DNA of 64,000 nt. Origin: JAWCLZ01 sp038850275 (GTDB lineage: Archaea; Halobacteriota; JAWCLZ01). Of this stretch, positions 7,223 to 15,142 are shown in pieces; positions within the stretch are counted from its first letter, which is position 1, and every line of letters starts with the position of its first letter. The notes under the pieces were generated by a model that ran no database searches, had not been told where the DNA came from, and saw only the letters and a program-made list of their open reading frames with translations. The stretch is taken from NCBI GenBank assembly GCA_038850275.1, contig JAWCLZ010000001.1:62001-126000 (forward strand), given 5' to 3'. The position numbers and the translations under genes were made by a program.

Positions 7223-8644
7223 TTATTGCCTCCTAAGGGCAGCTAAAACTCTATCTATGACTAGTTCATCTGCGAATTTAAGCAATTTTTGCTCATCATT
7301 CTCCTTGAAGATACTCAATGGAATCAAGGCAGCTGCTACATTATGATGCCCTCCAGCTGAGCCAATGTCAGCGAAAGCTTCCTTTAGCATTTTACCCAAA
7401 TAGATCTTGCTATTCCTAGACCTAGCGCAGATATGCAGGTTATTCTTAATAATGCCATAAATCGCTGTCATGGTTACACCCTCTAAATACAGGAGGAAAT
7501 CTGCTGCCTGTGGTAGGACATCTCTTTCATTGAGAAAGCCCACGTTTGAGAATAAACAGGAGTTGATTATTCGCTTATTTCGAATTGCATCTGCAAGAGC
7601 ATCTACAAATTCGAGTGAAATAGAGGTTGCCTCTATCTTCTCCAAGAGCTCTTGATCTGCGAGTGGAAATAAAAAACCAGCTGCCGCTAGATCAGCAGGA
7701 TGAGTATCTCTCCTGAAATCCAAGGTATCGATTCTAATACCATGGAGCAATGCAGTTGCAAGCTCTTTGCTAATTTGAATATCCAGTTCCTGCAGATATT
7801 TTGTTAAGATCGTGGAAGTGGAACCAATGTTTGATCTAATATCTATGAAGCTAGCGTGTACCTCTCCAACTTCAACGGGATGGTGATCGATCACTATATC
7901 AACTTTATATCCCTCAGGAAGAGCATTGTAAATAGAGGGTATTGAGTTATCAACAAGTGCGATTTTACCATATTGCTTTAACTTGGATTTATTCAATTTA
8001 CTTAGTTTTATCTTCAAGAGCTCTATAAAAGCTCTATTTTCCCTTTGATTGATCTCACCATTGTATAGTACCTCTGAATCAACCCCTATGCTAGCTGCAA
8101 TTGCCTTTAAAGCCATGGCACTTGCAAGTGCATCTGGATCAGGATTGTCATGCACAACTATAGCAAGTTTTTTATCTCCTGTCTTCGAAATTGTATTCAA
8201 AAGTTCCTTGGCTCTTTTCATTGAATCTATTTTCTCTAGGTGCCATAAAATTGTATTTTCAATAAGTGAAGGAGTATGTATGACTAGATCCGCTCCAAGT
8301 CTCTCAAGTGCCTCTTTTTGCTTCATAGTGGAGGCTCTTGAAACTATGTGAATCAATGGATATCTCCTTTTGAGATACCCCACAGCTTTTCTATTTATTT
8401 TAAAATCTTTATCGAGGATAATTGCGCAATCCACGCTAAGTTTACCAATTGCCTCTAAAACTCTAGAGCTCGCAATGCTGCCTTGTATTACCTTGAAATC
8501 TCTTGCTCTCAATGCTTCAACGCGTTCTTTATCTTCCTCTACAAGTACTACAGTTTTACCCTGTGCTTTTAGTTCTCTTGCAATTGCAGCAACTATATCA
8601 GCTGTGCCTAATAGCGCATAAGCTATCTTTGCTTGGTTTTTCAT
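7223..8644 (-). CDS. DHH-family phosphoesterase with an N-terminal nucleotide-binding (TrkA-N-like) domain
   Basis: 473 aa. Residues 1-130 form a Rossmann-like domain (IAYALLGTADIVAAIARELK, VVLVEEDKERVEALRARDFK) of the TrkA-N/RCK type. Residues 155-320 carry DHH motifs: HDNPDPDALASAMALKAI (motif I), VDNS, IDHHPVEVGE (the DHH triad region) and a following helical part. The C-terminal DHHA1 domain has GSAGGHHNVAAALIPL. Proteins of this build are archaeal and bacterial phosphodiesterases acting on short oligonucleotides, cyclic dinucleotides or pyrophosphate; which substrate is not visible. The N-terminal domain may sense a nucleotide. ATG at 8644 chosen over the adjoining TTG. Confidence 0.85.
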   Translation of the reverse strand: MKNQAKIAYALLGTADIVAAIARELKAQGKTVVLVEEDKERVEALRARDFKVIQGSIASSRVLEAIGKLSVDCAIILDKDFKINRKAVGYLKRRYPLIHIVSRASTMKQKEALERLGADLVIHTPSLIENTILWHLEKIDSMKRAKELLNTISKTGDKKLAIVVHDNPDPDALASAMALKAIAASIGVDSEVLYNGEINQRENRAFIELLKIKLSKLNKSKLKQYGKIALVDNSIPSIYNALPEGYKVDIVIDHHPVEVGEVHASFIDIRSNIGSTSTILTKYLQELDIQISKELATALLHGIRIDTLDFRRDTHPADLAAAGFLFPLADQELLEKIEATSISLEFVDALADAIRNKRIINSCLFSNVGFLNERDVLPQAADFLLYLEGVTMTAIYGIIKNNLHICARSRNSKIYLGKMLKEAFADIGSAGGHHNVAAALIPLSIFKENDEQKLLKFADELVIDRVLAALRRQ

Positions 8645-8711
8645 CAATTTTTATCCGCAACATATATACCGAGGATGTGATATATATTCCTACCTAATAT
8701 TAACTTAAAAT

Positions 8712-8802
8712 GGGCCGGTGGCTTAGTCAGGTAGAGCGATGGGCTCTTAGCCATTGGAAAGGAGATACCCATTGGTCAGGGGTTCAAATCCCTTCCGGCC
8801 CG
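8712..8802 (+). tRNA. tRNA-Lys(CTT) with a 17-nt intron after position 37
   Basis: Acceptor GGGCCGG/CCGGCCC with discriminator G at 8802, D arm GCTT...GAGC, anticodon stem ATGGG/CCCAT, T arm AGGGG-TTCAAAT-CCCTT. The anticodon loop reads CTCTTA then a 17-base insert (GCCATTGGAAAGGAGAT) before A38, giving anticodon CTT. This is the canonical 37/38 intron position. An intron in tRNA-Lys is less common in Euryarchaeota than in tRNA-Trp or tRNA-Met. CCA is not encoded. Confidence 0.93.
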
Positions 8803-8837
8803 TTCAAATAGCTTTTTCATTCTTAATTGAATTATCT

Positions 8838-9050
8838 TTATTGAATTATAATTTCAATATCAAGCTCTTCCGCTCGCGATTGTAAATTGGAGATTAAATC
8901 AAGCCCCGCTTACGCAAGCGATAGAGTTGCGCTATATTTTGAATTAACTTGCCATCTCGCGGTCTCTATTGGATAATACCTGGTCTTGATCAAAGGCAAC
9001 GCTATTCACGGGTAGATAAAGCCTCTTCAAATAACCAAGCAGTTTACCAA
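8838..9050 (-). pseudogene. Decayed protein-coding remnant in three frames
   Basis: The gap between tRNA-Lys and the next gene carries three short protein-like stretches on the minus strand, each in a different frame and in consecutive order: FGKLLGYLKRLYLPVNSVAF with DQDQVLSNRD, then GKLIQNIAQLYRLRKRG, then LDLISNLQSRAEELDIEIII followed by TAA at 8838-8840. Read together they resemble the C-terminal part of one protein broken by two frameshifts. No start codon or N-terminal part is visible; the upstream side is plain AT-rich sequence. I do not recognise the family. Chance is possible, since each piece is under 40 residues. Confidence 0.35.
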
Positions 9051-9097
9051 AATAAAAATAAAAATTTAAATATTAATTAATTAAAATTAATGTATAT

Positions 9098-9256
9098 CTA
9101 GAATCTCCTTCTTGGTTTTCTATGTTTCTGATAGCATTCTCTGCAGTAAACAGGTCTATTTCCATCAGGCTTGAATGGAACTTCTGTTTCTACGTGGCAA
9201 TCTGCACATATAACTTTATGCATCTCTCTCGGTGCTGAAAAACTTCTAAATGCCAT
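9098..9256 (-). CDS. Zinc-binding microprotein, CxxC...CxxC, 52 aa
   Basis: Starts MAFRSFSAPREMHKVICADC and ends CRECYQKHRKPRRRF. One pair of cysteines (CADC) and a second (CREC) separated by about 17 residues form a CxxC-CxxC zinc ribbon with a basic tail. Small archaeal proteins of this type (often ending in KHRKPRR-like basic residues) are common and likely bind nucleic acid, but the role is unknown. A TATA-like TCTATAAATA (minus strand, about 9300-9309) lies some 45 bases upstream, and AGGTGAAATA precedes the ATG as a ribosome-binding site. Confidence 0.8.
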   Translation of the reverse strand: MAFRSFSAPREMHKVICADCHVETEVPFKPDGNRPVYCRECYQKHRKPRRRF

Positions 9257-9560
9257 TTATTTCACCTTTTTTGTTTTAGTTATACAAGAGATTCGAGACT
9301 TATTTATAGAATAAGTTAAATCCCAATGTATACCAAATTGAGATTGCTTTGATTATATTTAAAGTTATGCTACTCTTTAGGAAGGATCTCAAATGATTTT
9401 GAATCTAAAGCATCTTCTTTAAATACTACAAGTTATGCATAATATTATGTGGAATAGAAATAACATCTAATATGATTTTGCTTCTGCTCAAGTGCTTTAG
9501 CAACTTCATATTTCTTGATGTTATTTGAAATCGAAATTAAGCTATATTGGAGGAAATGAA
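9257..9560. other. Intergenic, no gene seen
   Basis: About 300 AT-rich bases between two divergent genes. It holds the presumed promoter of the zinc microprotein (TATA-like near 9300) and, at the right end, the GGAGG ribosome-binding site of the FKBP gene (9549-9553). Short open stretches exist on the minus strand (for example KYEVAKALEQKQNHIRC) but lack a start and are too short to support. Confidence 0.5.
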
Positions 9561-9989
9561 ATGGCGCAGGCAAAGAATGGTGATACTGTAATTGTCCACT
9601 ATACAGGTAAACTGGATGATGGTACTATATTTGATACCTCTACTTCACGTGAGCCTTTGCAGTTTACAATAGGTGAAGAGCAATTGATACCTAGCTTTGA
9701 AAAAGCTGTAATTGGAATGACCGAGGGTGAAACTAAAACCATTAAGATACCCGCAAGTGAGGCATATGGACCTTATCGTGAGGAATTAATATTGACGATT
9801 GAGAGGAACAAATTTCCCTTGTACTTTCAACCAAGGAAAGGTCAAAGATTGCAAATTCGCCAAGCGAATGGCAGCATAGCGTTGGTATATGTGGTTGAGG
9901 TTACTGAGTCTACTATTACATTGGATGCAAATCATCCATTGGCAGGGAAGGACTTAACCTTTGATATTCAACTACTTAAAATTTTATAG
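9561..9989 (+). CDS. FKBP-type peptidyl-prolyl cis-trans isomerase (SlyD-like)
   Basis: 142 aa. Begins MAQAKNGDTVIVHYTGKLDD and contains GTIFDTS, PLQFTIGEEQLIPSFEKAV, GMTEGETKTIKIPASEAYG and a C-terminal HPLAGKDLTFDI: the split FKBP domain with an insert-in-flap (about residues 70-120), as in archaeal short FKBPs and bacterial SlyD. These act as prolyl isomerase and chaperone in the cytoplasm. No signal peptide and no His-rich metal tail. The ATG at 9561 is chosen over the earlier one at 9525 because GGAGG stands 7 bases before it and the family starts here. It is a single-gene unit. Confidence 0.92.
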   Translation: MAQAKNGDTVIVHYTGKLDDGTIFDTSTSREPLQFTIGEEQLIPSFEKAVIGMTEGETKTIKIPASEAYGPYREELILTIERNKFPLYFQPRKGQRLQIRQANGSIALVYVVEVTESTITLDANHPLAGKDLTFDIQLLKIL

Positions 9990-10040
9990 TATTTATATAA
10001 TTTTTTTATTTATATACAAAATCTTAAAGTCTTAACCTGT

Positions 10041-10061
10041 GCCCTTGCAGGGCAAAGCCCT
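10041..10061 (+). terminator. Overlapping mutually exclusive hairpins after the FKBP gene
   Basis: GCCCT (10041-10045), AGGGC (10049-10053) and GCCCT (10057-10061): the middle segment can pair with either flank. It lies 52 bases beyond the FKBP stop and is followed by an A/T-rich stretch with T runs. Transcript termination or 3'-end stabilisation is the simplest reading, but archaeal terminators do not require hairpins. Confidence 0.3.
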
Positions 10062-10128
10062 CATCTTTTAAAATAATAAATTTTTTAAATTTATAATAAA
10101 ATTCTAATTTTTAAATAGAAAACTTTAT

Positions 10129-10142
10129 ATATAAGAATAGAT
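10129..10142 (+). promoter_or_regulatory. TATA-box promoter facing the C2H2 microprotein
   Basis: CTTTATATATAAG is a strong archaeal TATA element. Initiation would be expected about 25 bases downstream, near 10165, giving an untranslated leader of some 225 nt that includes the inverted-repeat element at 10266-10371. Such a long leader is unusual in archaea, so a separate small RNA or a second promoter closer to the gene is possible. Confidence 0.45.
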
Positions 10143-10265
10143 CATGTTTATGTTGAAAAATTGAAATTGAAAAAAATTGTAAAAATCAGAAAAAAACCTT
10201 CCAGTAGAAATAAAGGGGTGGGTGTAGGAGGGGATGGATTTGGTGCAGTTTCATTCAAATTCAAA

Positions 10266-10371
10266 ATGCGACTTGGCATACACATTTAAGGAAGGCTCCT
10301 CCCTATCGAAAAATTTTTTTGAAAATTTTTCAGCCCCCTTAACCTCCTTAAAGTATAGAGCCAAGTCGCAT
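10266..10371. mobile_element. MITE-like element: 12-bp perfect terminal inverted repeats and 7-bp flanking direct repeat
   Basis: ATGCGACTTGGC at 10266-10277 is exactly the reverse complement of 10360-10371. Immediately outside, ATTCAAA occurs on both sides (10259-10265 and 10372-10378), as a target-site duplication would. The interior is non-coding and itself palindromic: TTTAAGGA pairs with TCCTTAAA, and at the centre GAAAAATTTT (10308-10317) pairs with AAAATTTTTC (10322-10331). The whole could fold into one long hairpin. It ends 20 bases before the ATG of the C2H2 microprotein. No second copy was seen in the window. An RNA structure in that gene's leader is the alternative. Confidence 0.6.
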
Positions 10372-10391
10372 ATTCAAAAAGGTGAGAATAA

Positions 10392-10547
10392 ATGAGGAAG
10401 AGAATTAAATGTGCAATGTGCGGCAAGGTATTTGCTTCTTATGAAAAATTTGATGAGCATTCCTACCAAAGCCATGGGTTGAAGAGTGTTAAGCCAAATA
10501 AACATTACACCCTTGTGAGCAAGCAGCTCCTAGAACTCAATGCCTAG
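10392..10547 (+). CDS. C2H2 zinc-finger microprotein, 51 aa (copy 1)
   Basis: Starts MRKRIKCAMCGKVFASYEKF and continues DEHSYQSHGLK: Cys-x2-Cys-x12-His-x4-His, a single classical C2H2 finger with a basic N-terminus and a helical C-terminal tail. GGTGAG at 10381-10386 is the ribosome-binding site. A paralogue at 26633-26794 shares about 25 of the first 39 residues by eye, including RKRIKC, FASYEK and EHSYQ. Single C2H2 fingers in archaea may bind DNA, RNA or protein; the target is unknown. Its upstream region carries the MITE-like element. Confidence 0.8.
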   Translation: MRKRIKCAMCGKVFASYEKFDEHSYQSHGLKSVKPNKHYTLVSKQLLELNA

Positions 10548-10622
10548 TTTTCTATTTTTTTATTTTCAAAATTTGCCGCTAGAGCAAAAAAGATATGAGG
10601 CTGGACTGATTTTTAATATTTG

Positions 10623-11276
10623 ATGTATATAATCATCGTGGGCCTTGGCGGCATTGGTAGAAATCTTGTGGATATCTCAGTTAAGGGTAAAAATAATGTT
10701 GTAATTATAGACTTGAATGAGGAGCGCTGCAAGGAGATAGCGACCAAGTACGATGTCCTTGCAGTATGCGGCGATGCTACTTCTAAGTCCACTTTAATTG
10801 AAGCAGGGGGAGATAGAGCGGATGCAATTATAGCTACCACAAGTGATGATGCCGTTAATCTAATGACTGTTTTAATGGCTAAGGAGCTCGGGATTAAGCA
10901 TACAGTGGCGATTGTTAATGAAAGAGAGCACGTTCAGATGTTTAAAAACGCAGACATCCACGTGCTTGAGAATCCAGATGCAATTGTTGCGCGATATCTC
11001 TACAGTGCCATTAGGCATCCCGGTATTAAGGACTTCGTCACTTTAGCCGAGGGGAAGGCTGAGATTTTCAAGGTGGTTGCAGAGCATAACTCCAATATCG
11101 TGGGTAAAACCTTATCTGAACTCTCACTTCCTAAAAATGCTTTAATTGTAGCTATTGAGCGCAAAGGGGATCTCATAGTTCCAAAAGGCGATATTCGGAT
11201 TGAAAGTGAAGATGTCCTTCACGTATTCTCTCGAATTGATGAATTGGAAAAAACTAGACAAATTTTAACCGGTTGA
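10623..11276 (+). CDS. trkA: Trk potassium uptake system, NAD-binding subunit TrkA
   Basis: 217 aa, one RCK unit: TrkA-N Rossmann domain (MYIIIVGLGGIGRNLVDIS, GxGxxG; VIIDLNEERCKEIATKYDV with the acidic residue that binds the ribose; GDATSKSTLIEAG) followed by a TrkA-C domain (about 135-217, IVGKTLSELSLPKNALIVAI). It gates the TrkH channel in response to nucleotide, at the inner face of the membrane. The ATG at 10623 follows a TTG at 10620. The stop is 10 bases before trkH, so the pair is an operon. Confidence 0.93.
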   Translation: MYIIIVGLGGIGRNLVDISVKGKNNVVIIDLNEERCKEIATKYDVLAVCGDATSKSTLIEAGGDRADAIIATTSDDAVNLMTVLMAKELGIKHTVAIVNEREHVQMFKNADIHVLENPDAIVARYLYSAIRHPGIKDFVTLAEGKAEIFKVVAEHNSNIVGKTLSELSLPKNALIVAIERKGDLIVPKGDIRIESEDVLHVFSRIDELEKTRQILTG

Positions 11277-11286
11277 GGAGATCGCT

Positions 11287-12738
11287 TTGGAAGTGGACTT
11301 GAAGATAATTTTGCGGGATCTAGGGGGATTGATGGCTATACTTGGTATTGTAATGGATTTTGCAATGCTTCCAGCGCTTTATTTCAGGGAATACGAAGGA
11401 ATCTTGGATTTTTTCATCCTTTCTTTAATTTGCATAATTCTGGGTCTTGCTTTGCGATTTGGTATAAAAGCAGATGAACCTGAGTTGAAGCATGCTATTA
11501 TAATCGCCGCAATTGGCTGGCTATTGATTGCATTTATAAGTGCAATTCCCTTTATGATAATTGAGCACTCCAGTTTTATTGATGGCTTTTTTGAGGCAAT
11601 GTCAGGCTGGACTGGTACTGGTTTAACTATATTTGCTAAGCCAAGTGCGCTCTCGCATACAATTCAATTCTGGCGGAGCACTATGCAGTGGGTAGGTGGC
11701 ATAGGGGTGATTGTGTTGATGGTTAGCATTCTAGCTAGGCCCGGCACAGGTGCATTTGCACTATATAAGGCTGAAGGTCGAGAGGCGCGGATTCATCCAA
11801 GTATTATTTCCACTGTAAGAACCATTTGGTGGATATATCTTGGAATTACCATTTTTGGTATAGCTCTATTCTCTGCTGCTGGAATGCCCCTCTGGGACGC
11901 TATTAACCATGCAATGGTGACTCTTGGCACTGGTGGTTTTAGCATAAAAGATGGAAGCATAGGAGAATATAATAATATTTATATAGAAATTATTTCTTTA
12001 ATTATCATGTTTCTAGGTTGCGTTCCATTTCTTCTTTACTACAATTTCTTAAAAGGCAACTTCAAAGCATTCATTCGAGATATTCAAATCAAAGCCTTTC
12101 TCTCAATGATTTTAATAGGCGTGGTAACACTAGTCTTTGAGAACTTTTACTTCGCACGCTTAGAGTTATTTGATTCCATTCGCTACTCCAGCTTTCAATT
12201 CATATCTGGATTGAGTACTTGTGGGCTTCAAAACTCAGATATAAGCAATTGGTCGCCAACTGCACTTATCATTCTCTCCATTGCAATGATCCTAGGCGCA
12301 CCAACTGGATCAACTGGAGGCGGCATTAAAACCGTGCGCGTATTACTGTTCTTCGCGGGAATAGAGTGGTGGTTCAAGCGCACATTGATGCCAAAGCATG
12401 GCATAGCTGTGATTAGATTTGGTGGAAAGCGCTTGACTGAAGATAAAATAACTCGAGAAATCTCAGAAGCTATGTTAATCATATTCCTCTGGATCGTTTT
12501 CTTGGGATTTAGCATCATCTCCCTACTCCATTTAATGCCTCAATTCCCAGTGGAAAAAATACTCTTCGAAGTAAGCTCTGCGCAGAGCAACGTTGGCTTA
12601 AGCTCAGGGCTTACAAGTGCAAACATGCCAGTGCCTGCGAAGGTCTTGCTTATCTTCAACATGTGGATTGGCCGCCTTGAGATAATTCCAGTGCTTTTGC
12701 TATTCAGGGCTTTAATAAGAGGATTCAGAATTGAATAG
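11287..12738 (+). CDS. trkH: Trk potassium uptake protein TrkH
   Basis: 483 aa polytopic K+ translocating subunit. Four pore-loop repeats with the selectivity Gly are visible: SGWTGTGLTIF, MVTLGTGGFSI, SGLSTCGLQNSD and SSAQSNVGLSSGL, alternating with membrane helices. The APTGSTGGGIKTVRV stretch is typical of TrkH/KtrB. It starts with TTG at 11287 preceded by GAGGAG. Transcribed with trkA; together they import potassium. The 3' end converges on the YchF-like GTPase gene, 8 bases apart. Confidence 0.94.
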   Translation: MEVDLKIILRDLGGLMAILGIVMDFAMLPALYFREYEGILDFFILSLICIILGLALRFGIKADEPELKHAIIIAAIGWLLIAFISAIPFMIIEHSSFIDGFFEAMSGWTGTGLTIFAKPSALSHTIQFWRSTMQWVGGIGVIVLMVSILARPGTGAFALYKAEGREARIHPSIISTVRTIWWIYLGITIFGIALFSAAGMPLWDAINHAMVTLGTGGFSIKDGSIGEYNNIYIEIISLIIMFLGCVPFLLYYNFLKGNFKAFIRDIQIKAFLSMILIGVVTLVFENFYFARLELFDSIRYSSFQFISGLSTCGLQNSDISNWSPTALIILSIAMILGAPTGSTGGGIKTVRVLLFFAGIEWWFKRTLMPKHGIAVIRFGGKRLTEDKITREISEAMLIIFLWIVFLGFSIISLLHLMPQFPVEKILFEVSSAQSNVGLSSGLTSANMPVPAKVLLIFNMWIGRLEIIPVLLLFRALIRGFRIE

Positions 12739-12745
12739 AATATAC

Positions 12746-13936
12746 CTACCTTGCTGAGACGATTTTCACCACGCTGTTATGCTCCAAAGGGGTTTTCTCC
12801 CCAAGCCTCCTCTTCGTCTTGGCATCAATGGCGTAAAGAAAGCCCTCGCCTAAGTCGCTATGCACTAAATAAGCTAGGTCTCTTGCGGTGCTTCCTCTTT
12901 TAACTAAAAATGCATCAGGTAATACATTGCCATTTTTATCGCAATATTTATTCTCATCCTCCACTGGGTAAACAACAATCATATTCAAAAGCTTAAAAAC
13001 CACTGTATTTAAGCACTGCTGCACTCCTGTGCTGCCGAATTTTTTCAAAAGCAGAGATAATTTCTCAAGGGCATTTCTTTGAGCATCAGTTAGCTTCTCA
13101 GGCTTTAAAAGCTTGAAATCGCCATCTCCAGGTAGATATTTAATTAAACCACTTTTATCCGCAAGTCTAAGTGCAACTTCAGCAGCAGCGCAAGTTGGAA
13201 TCACTACGTAGCCTTTTTTCTCAAGCGCTTTAAGCTTAGAGAGATTCTCCTCTGGGGCTATGTCGATTTTATTTGCAGCTAATATCAAAGGCTTACTTAT
13301 CTTGCGTACTTCATCAGCAAATTTTATCAAATCCTCATCACTCCAGCTCGCGGGCTTTTCTGGGTTGAGCTCTGCTTTATCTATGGCATTTTTTATATGC
13401 CCTTCAGAAATTCCTAAACCAGTGAGTTGCTCGTGTATGAATCGTTCAATCCTAATTTCCTCGAGCTGCGCTTTTCTTGAAATGCGATCCCAGTTTTTCT
13501 TAATTATCCCGAAGATCCACATAGTTACTTCCTTCTCAAAAAAGTCAATATCGTTCAATGGATCGTGATTGCTCACTCCAACTACATTGCCCTCGATATC
13601 TGTACTCCCGCTGGCATCAACCACGTGAATAATTGCTTCGCTCTGTCTCATTTCATCTAGAAATGCATTTCCAAGTCCCCTTCCCTTATGTGCATCTGGC
13701 ACTAAGCCAGCCACGTCCACTAACGCCACTGGAATAAATCTATTGCCATCTATGCATTTCTCGCATTTAACCTTAAGCTCTGTGCATACGCATGGCACTC
13801 GTATGTAGCTAATACCATGATTAGCTTTAATAGTGGTGAAGGGATAGCTTGCGATCTCAACATTAGCAAGGGTGAGTGCTTTAAAAAGCGTAGTTTTACC
13901 TGAATTTGGCTTGCCTGCGATTGCTATTGAAATCAT
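12746..13936 (-). CDS. OBG/YchF-related GTPase with C-terminal TGS domain
   Basis: 396 aa. GTP-binding motifs: G1 GKPNSGKTT, G3 DVAGLVP, G4 ANKID. The segment after G1 (ASYPFTTIKANHGISYIRV) is the switch I of the OBG family, and the C-terminal 70 residues form a TGS domain (VYPVEDENKYCD ... AFLVKRGSTARDLAYLVHSDLG). It corresponds to the archaeal YchF-like proteins that interact with ribosomes and may bind ATP as well as GTP. Extra cysteines (CVCTELKVKCEKC, about residues 49-61) could bind metal and occur in archaeal relatives. Stop and start are within 4 bases of thrC. Confidence 0.9.
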   Translation of the reverse strand: MISIAIAGKPNSGKTTLFKALTLANVEIASYPFTTIKANHGISYIRVPCVCTELKVKCEKCIDGNRFIPVALVDVAGLVPDAHKGRGLGNAFLDEMRQSEAIIHVVDASGSTDIEGNVVGVSNHDPLNDIDFFEKEVTMWIFGIIKKNWDRISRKAQLEEIRIERFIHEQLTGLGISEGHIKNAIDKAELNPEKPASWSDEDLIKFADEVRKISKPLILAANKIDIAPEENLSKLKALEKKGYVVIPTCAAAEVALRLADKSGLIKYLPGDGDFKLLKPEKLTDAQRNALEKLSLLLKKFGSTGVQQCLNTVVFKLLNMIVVYPVEDENKYCDKNGNVLPDAFLVKRGSTARDLAYLVHSDLGEGFLYAIDAKTKRRLGEKTPLEHNSVVKIVSAR

Positions 13937-13939
13937 TAT

Positions 13940-15142
13940 TCAAGCCTCAAGTGCTTTTTTAACTGCATCCATATTTGCCTCAACTTCTATGAGCCTGCCG
14001 CATATTTTTATCACTGTCTCAGGGTCTTTAAGCAAGTGGCCAGTTGCAACGCATACGATGCATTCATCATAATCAATAACCCCTAGATTTACAAGCTTTC
14101 GAAGTCCAGCTATAGCTGCTGCACTAGCTGGTTCAACACCTATACCCTCGAGTCTAGCGAGGTCTTTCTGTGCTTTAGTAATTTCATCATCGGTAACTGT
14201 TTCAGCTGTTCCTTTTGACTCGCGAATCGCTTTTAATGCCTTTGGAGCATTAACTGGGTCGCCTATTCTAATTGCAGTTGCAATAGTATCAGGCTTTGAC
14301 TCCCTCTCAATTTCTCTAGCGCCACTTTTAATTGCTTTAACAATGGGACTAGCACCCTCAGCTTGAATTCCAATCATTTTAGGTATATTTGAGATCAAAC
14401 CATAGAGCTTTAATTCCTTGAAGCCTTTGTAAACCGCAGAGATGTTGCCTGCGTTTCCCACTGGCAGTATAACTCGGTCAGGCGCTCTCATTCCCAATTG
14501 GTCTGCAATTTCAAAGCCAATTGTTTTCTGGCCCTCAAGTCGGAATGGGTTAACGCTGTTCAGCAAATAAAAACGCTGCTCTCGACATAGATCGCGCACT
14601 AATCTAAGAGCTCTATCGAAGTTGCCCTTTATCGTTATCACCTTGGCACCGTGCATAAGTGCTTGAGCAACTTTACCAAGTGCTACTTTCCCACTTGGAA
14701 GCAATACAACAGCAGGTATTCCTGCTTTAGCTGCATATATAGCGAGGGATGCAGAGGTATTACCAGTTGAGGCACAAGCTACGGTATGCATTCCCATTTC
14801 AAGTGCTTTAGTTACTCCAACTGTCATCCCTCGGTCTTTAAAGGATCCAGTTGGATTCATCCCCTCGTGCTTTACATAAAGCTCTTTTATTCCAATATCT
14901 TTAGCTAAGCGGTTGCATTTATAGAGAGGGGTTCCACCCTCCATCAATGTAATTGGTTCTCTCTCAATTGGGAGTAGAGCGCGATATTTCCATACCCCAA
15001 GGTGGCTATTGTCTATTTTGAATTCAATTTGAGAGTAATCATAGATTACATCAAGCAGCCCCCCGCAGCTGCCGCAGGTGTAGATTATATCTGTATGGGG
15101 ATATTCAGTACCACATTCCATGCATCTAAGGAACATTCGCAT
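13940..15142 (-). CDS. thrC: Threonine synthase
   Basis: 400 aa PLP enzyme converting O-phosphohomoserine to threonine. The N-terminal zinc-ribbon-like segment (CMECGTEY...CGSCGG) and the PLP-lysine motif NPTGSFKDRGM are typical of archaeal ThrC; the glycine-rich phosphate loop is PVGNAGNISAVYKGF. The end (CVATGHLLKDPETV) agrees. It overlaps the alaS stop by 17 bases at its own start, and the GTPase gene follows after 3 bases, so alaS-thrC-GTPase are probably co-transcribed. ATG at 15136 (MFLRCMECG) is an equally possible start. Confidence 0.93.
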   Translation of the reverse strand: MRMFLRCMECGTEYPHTDIIYTCGSCGGLLDVIYDYSQIEFKIDNSHLGVWKYRALLPIEREPITLMEGGTPLYKCNRLAKDIGIKELYVKHEGMNPTGSFKDRGMTVGVTKALEMGMHTVACASTGNTSASLAIYAAKAGIPAVVLLPSGKVALGKVAQALMHGAKVITIKGNFDRALRLVRDLCREQRFYLLNSVNPFRLEGQKTIGFEIADQLGMRAPDRVILPVGNAGNISAVYKGFKELKLYGLISNIPKMIGIQAEGASPIVKAIKSGAREIERESKPDTIATAIRIGDPVNAPKALKAIRESKGTAETVTDDEITKAQKDLARLEGIGVEPASAAAIAGLRKLVNLGVIDYDECIVCVATGHLLKDPETVIKICGRLIEVEANMDAVKKALEA

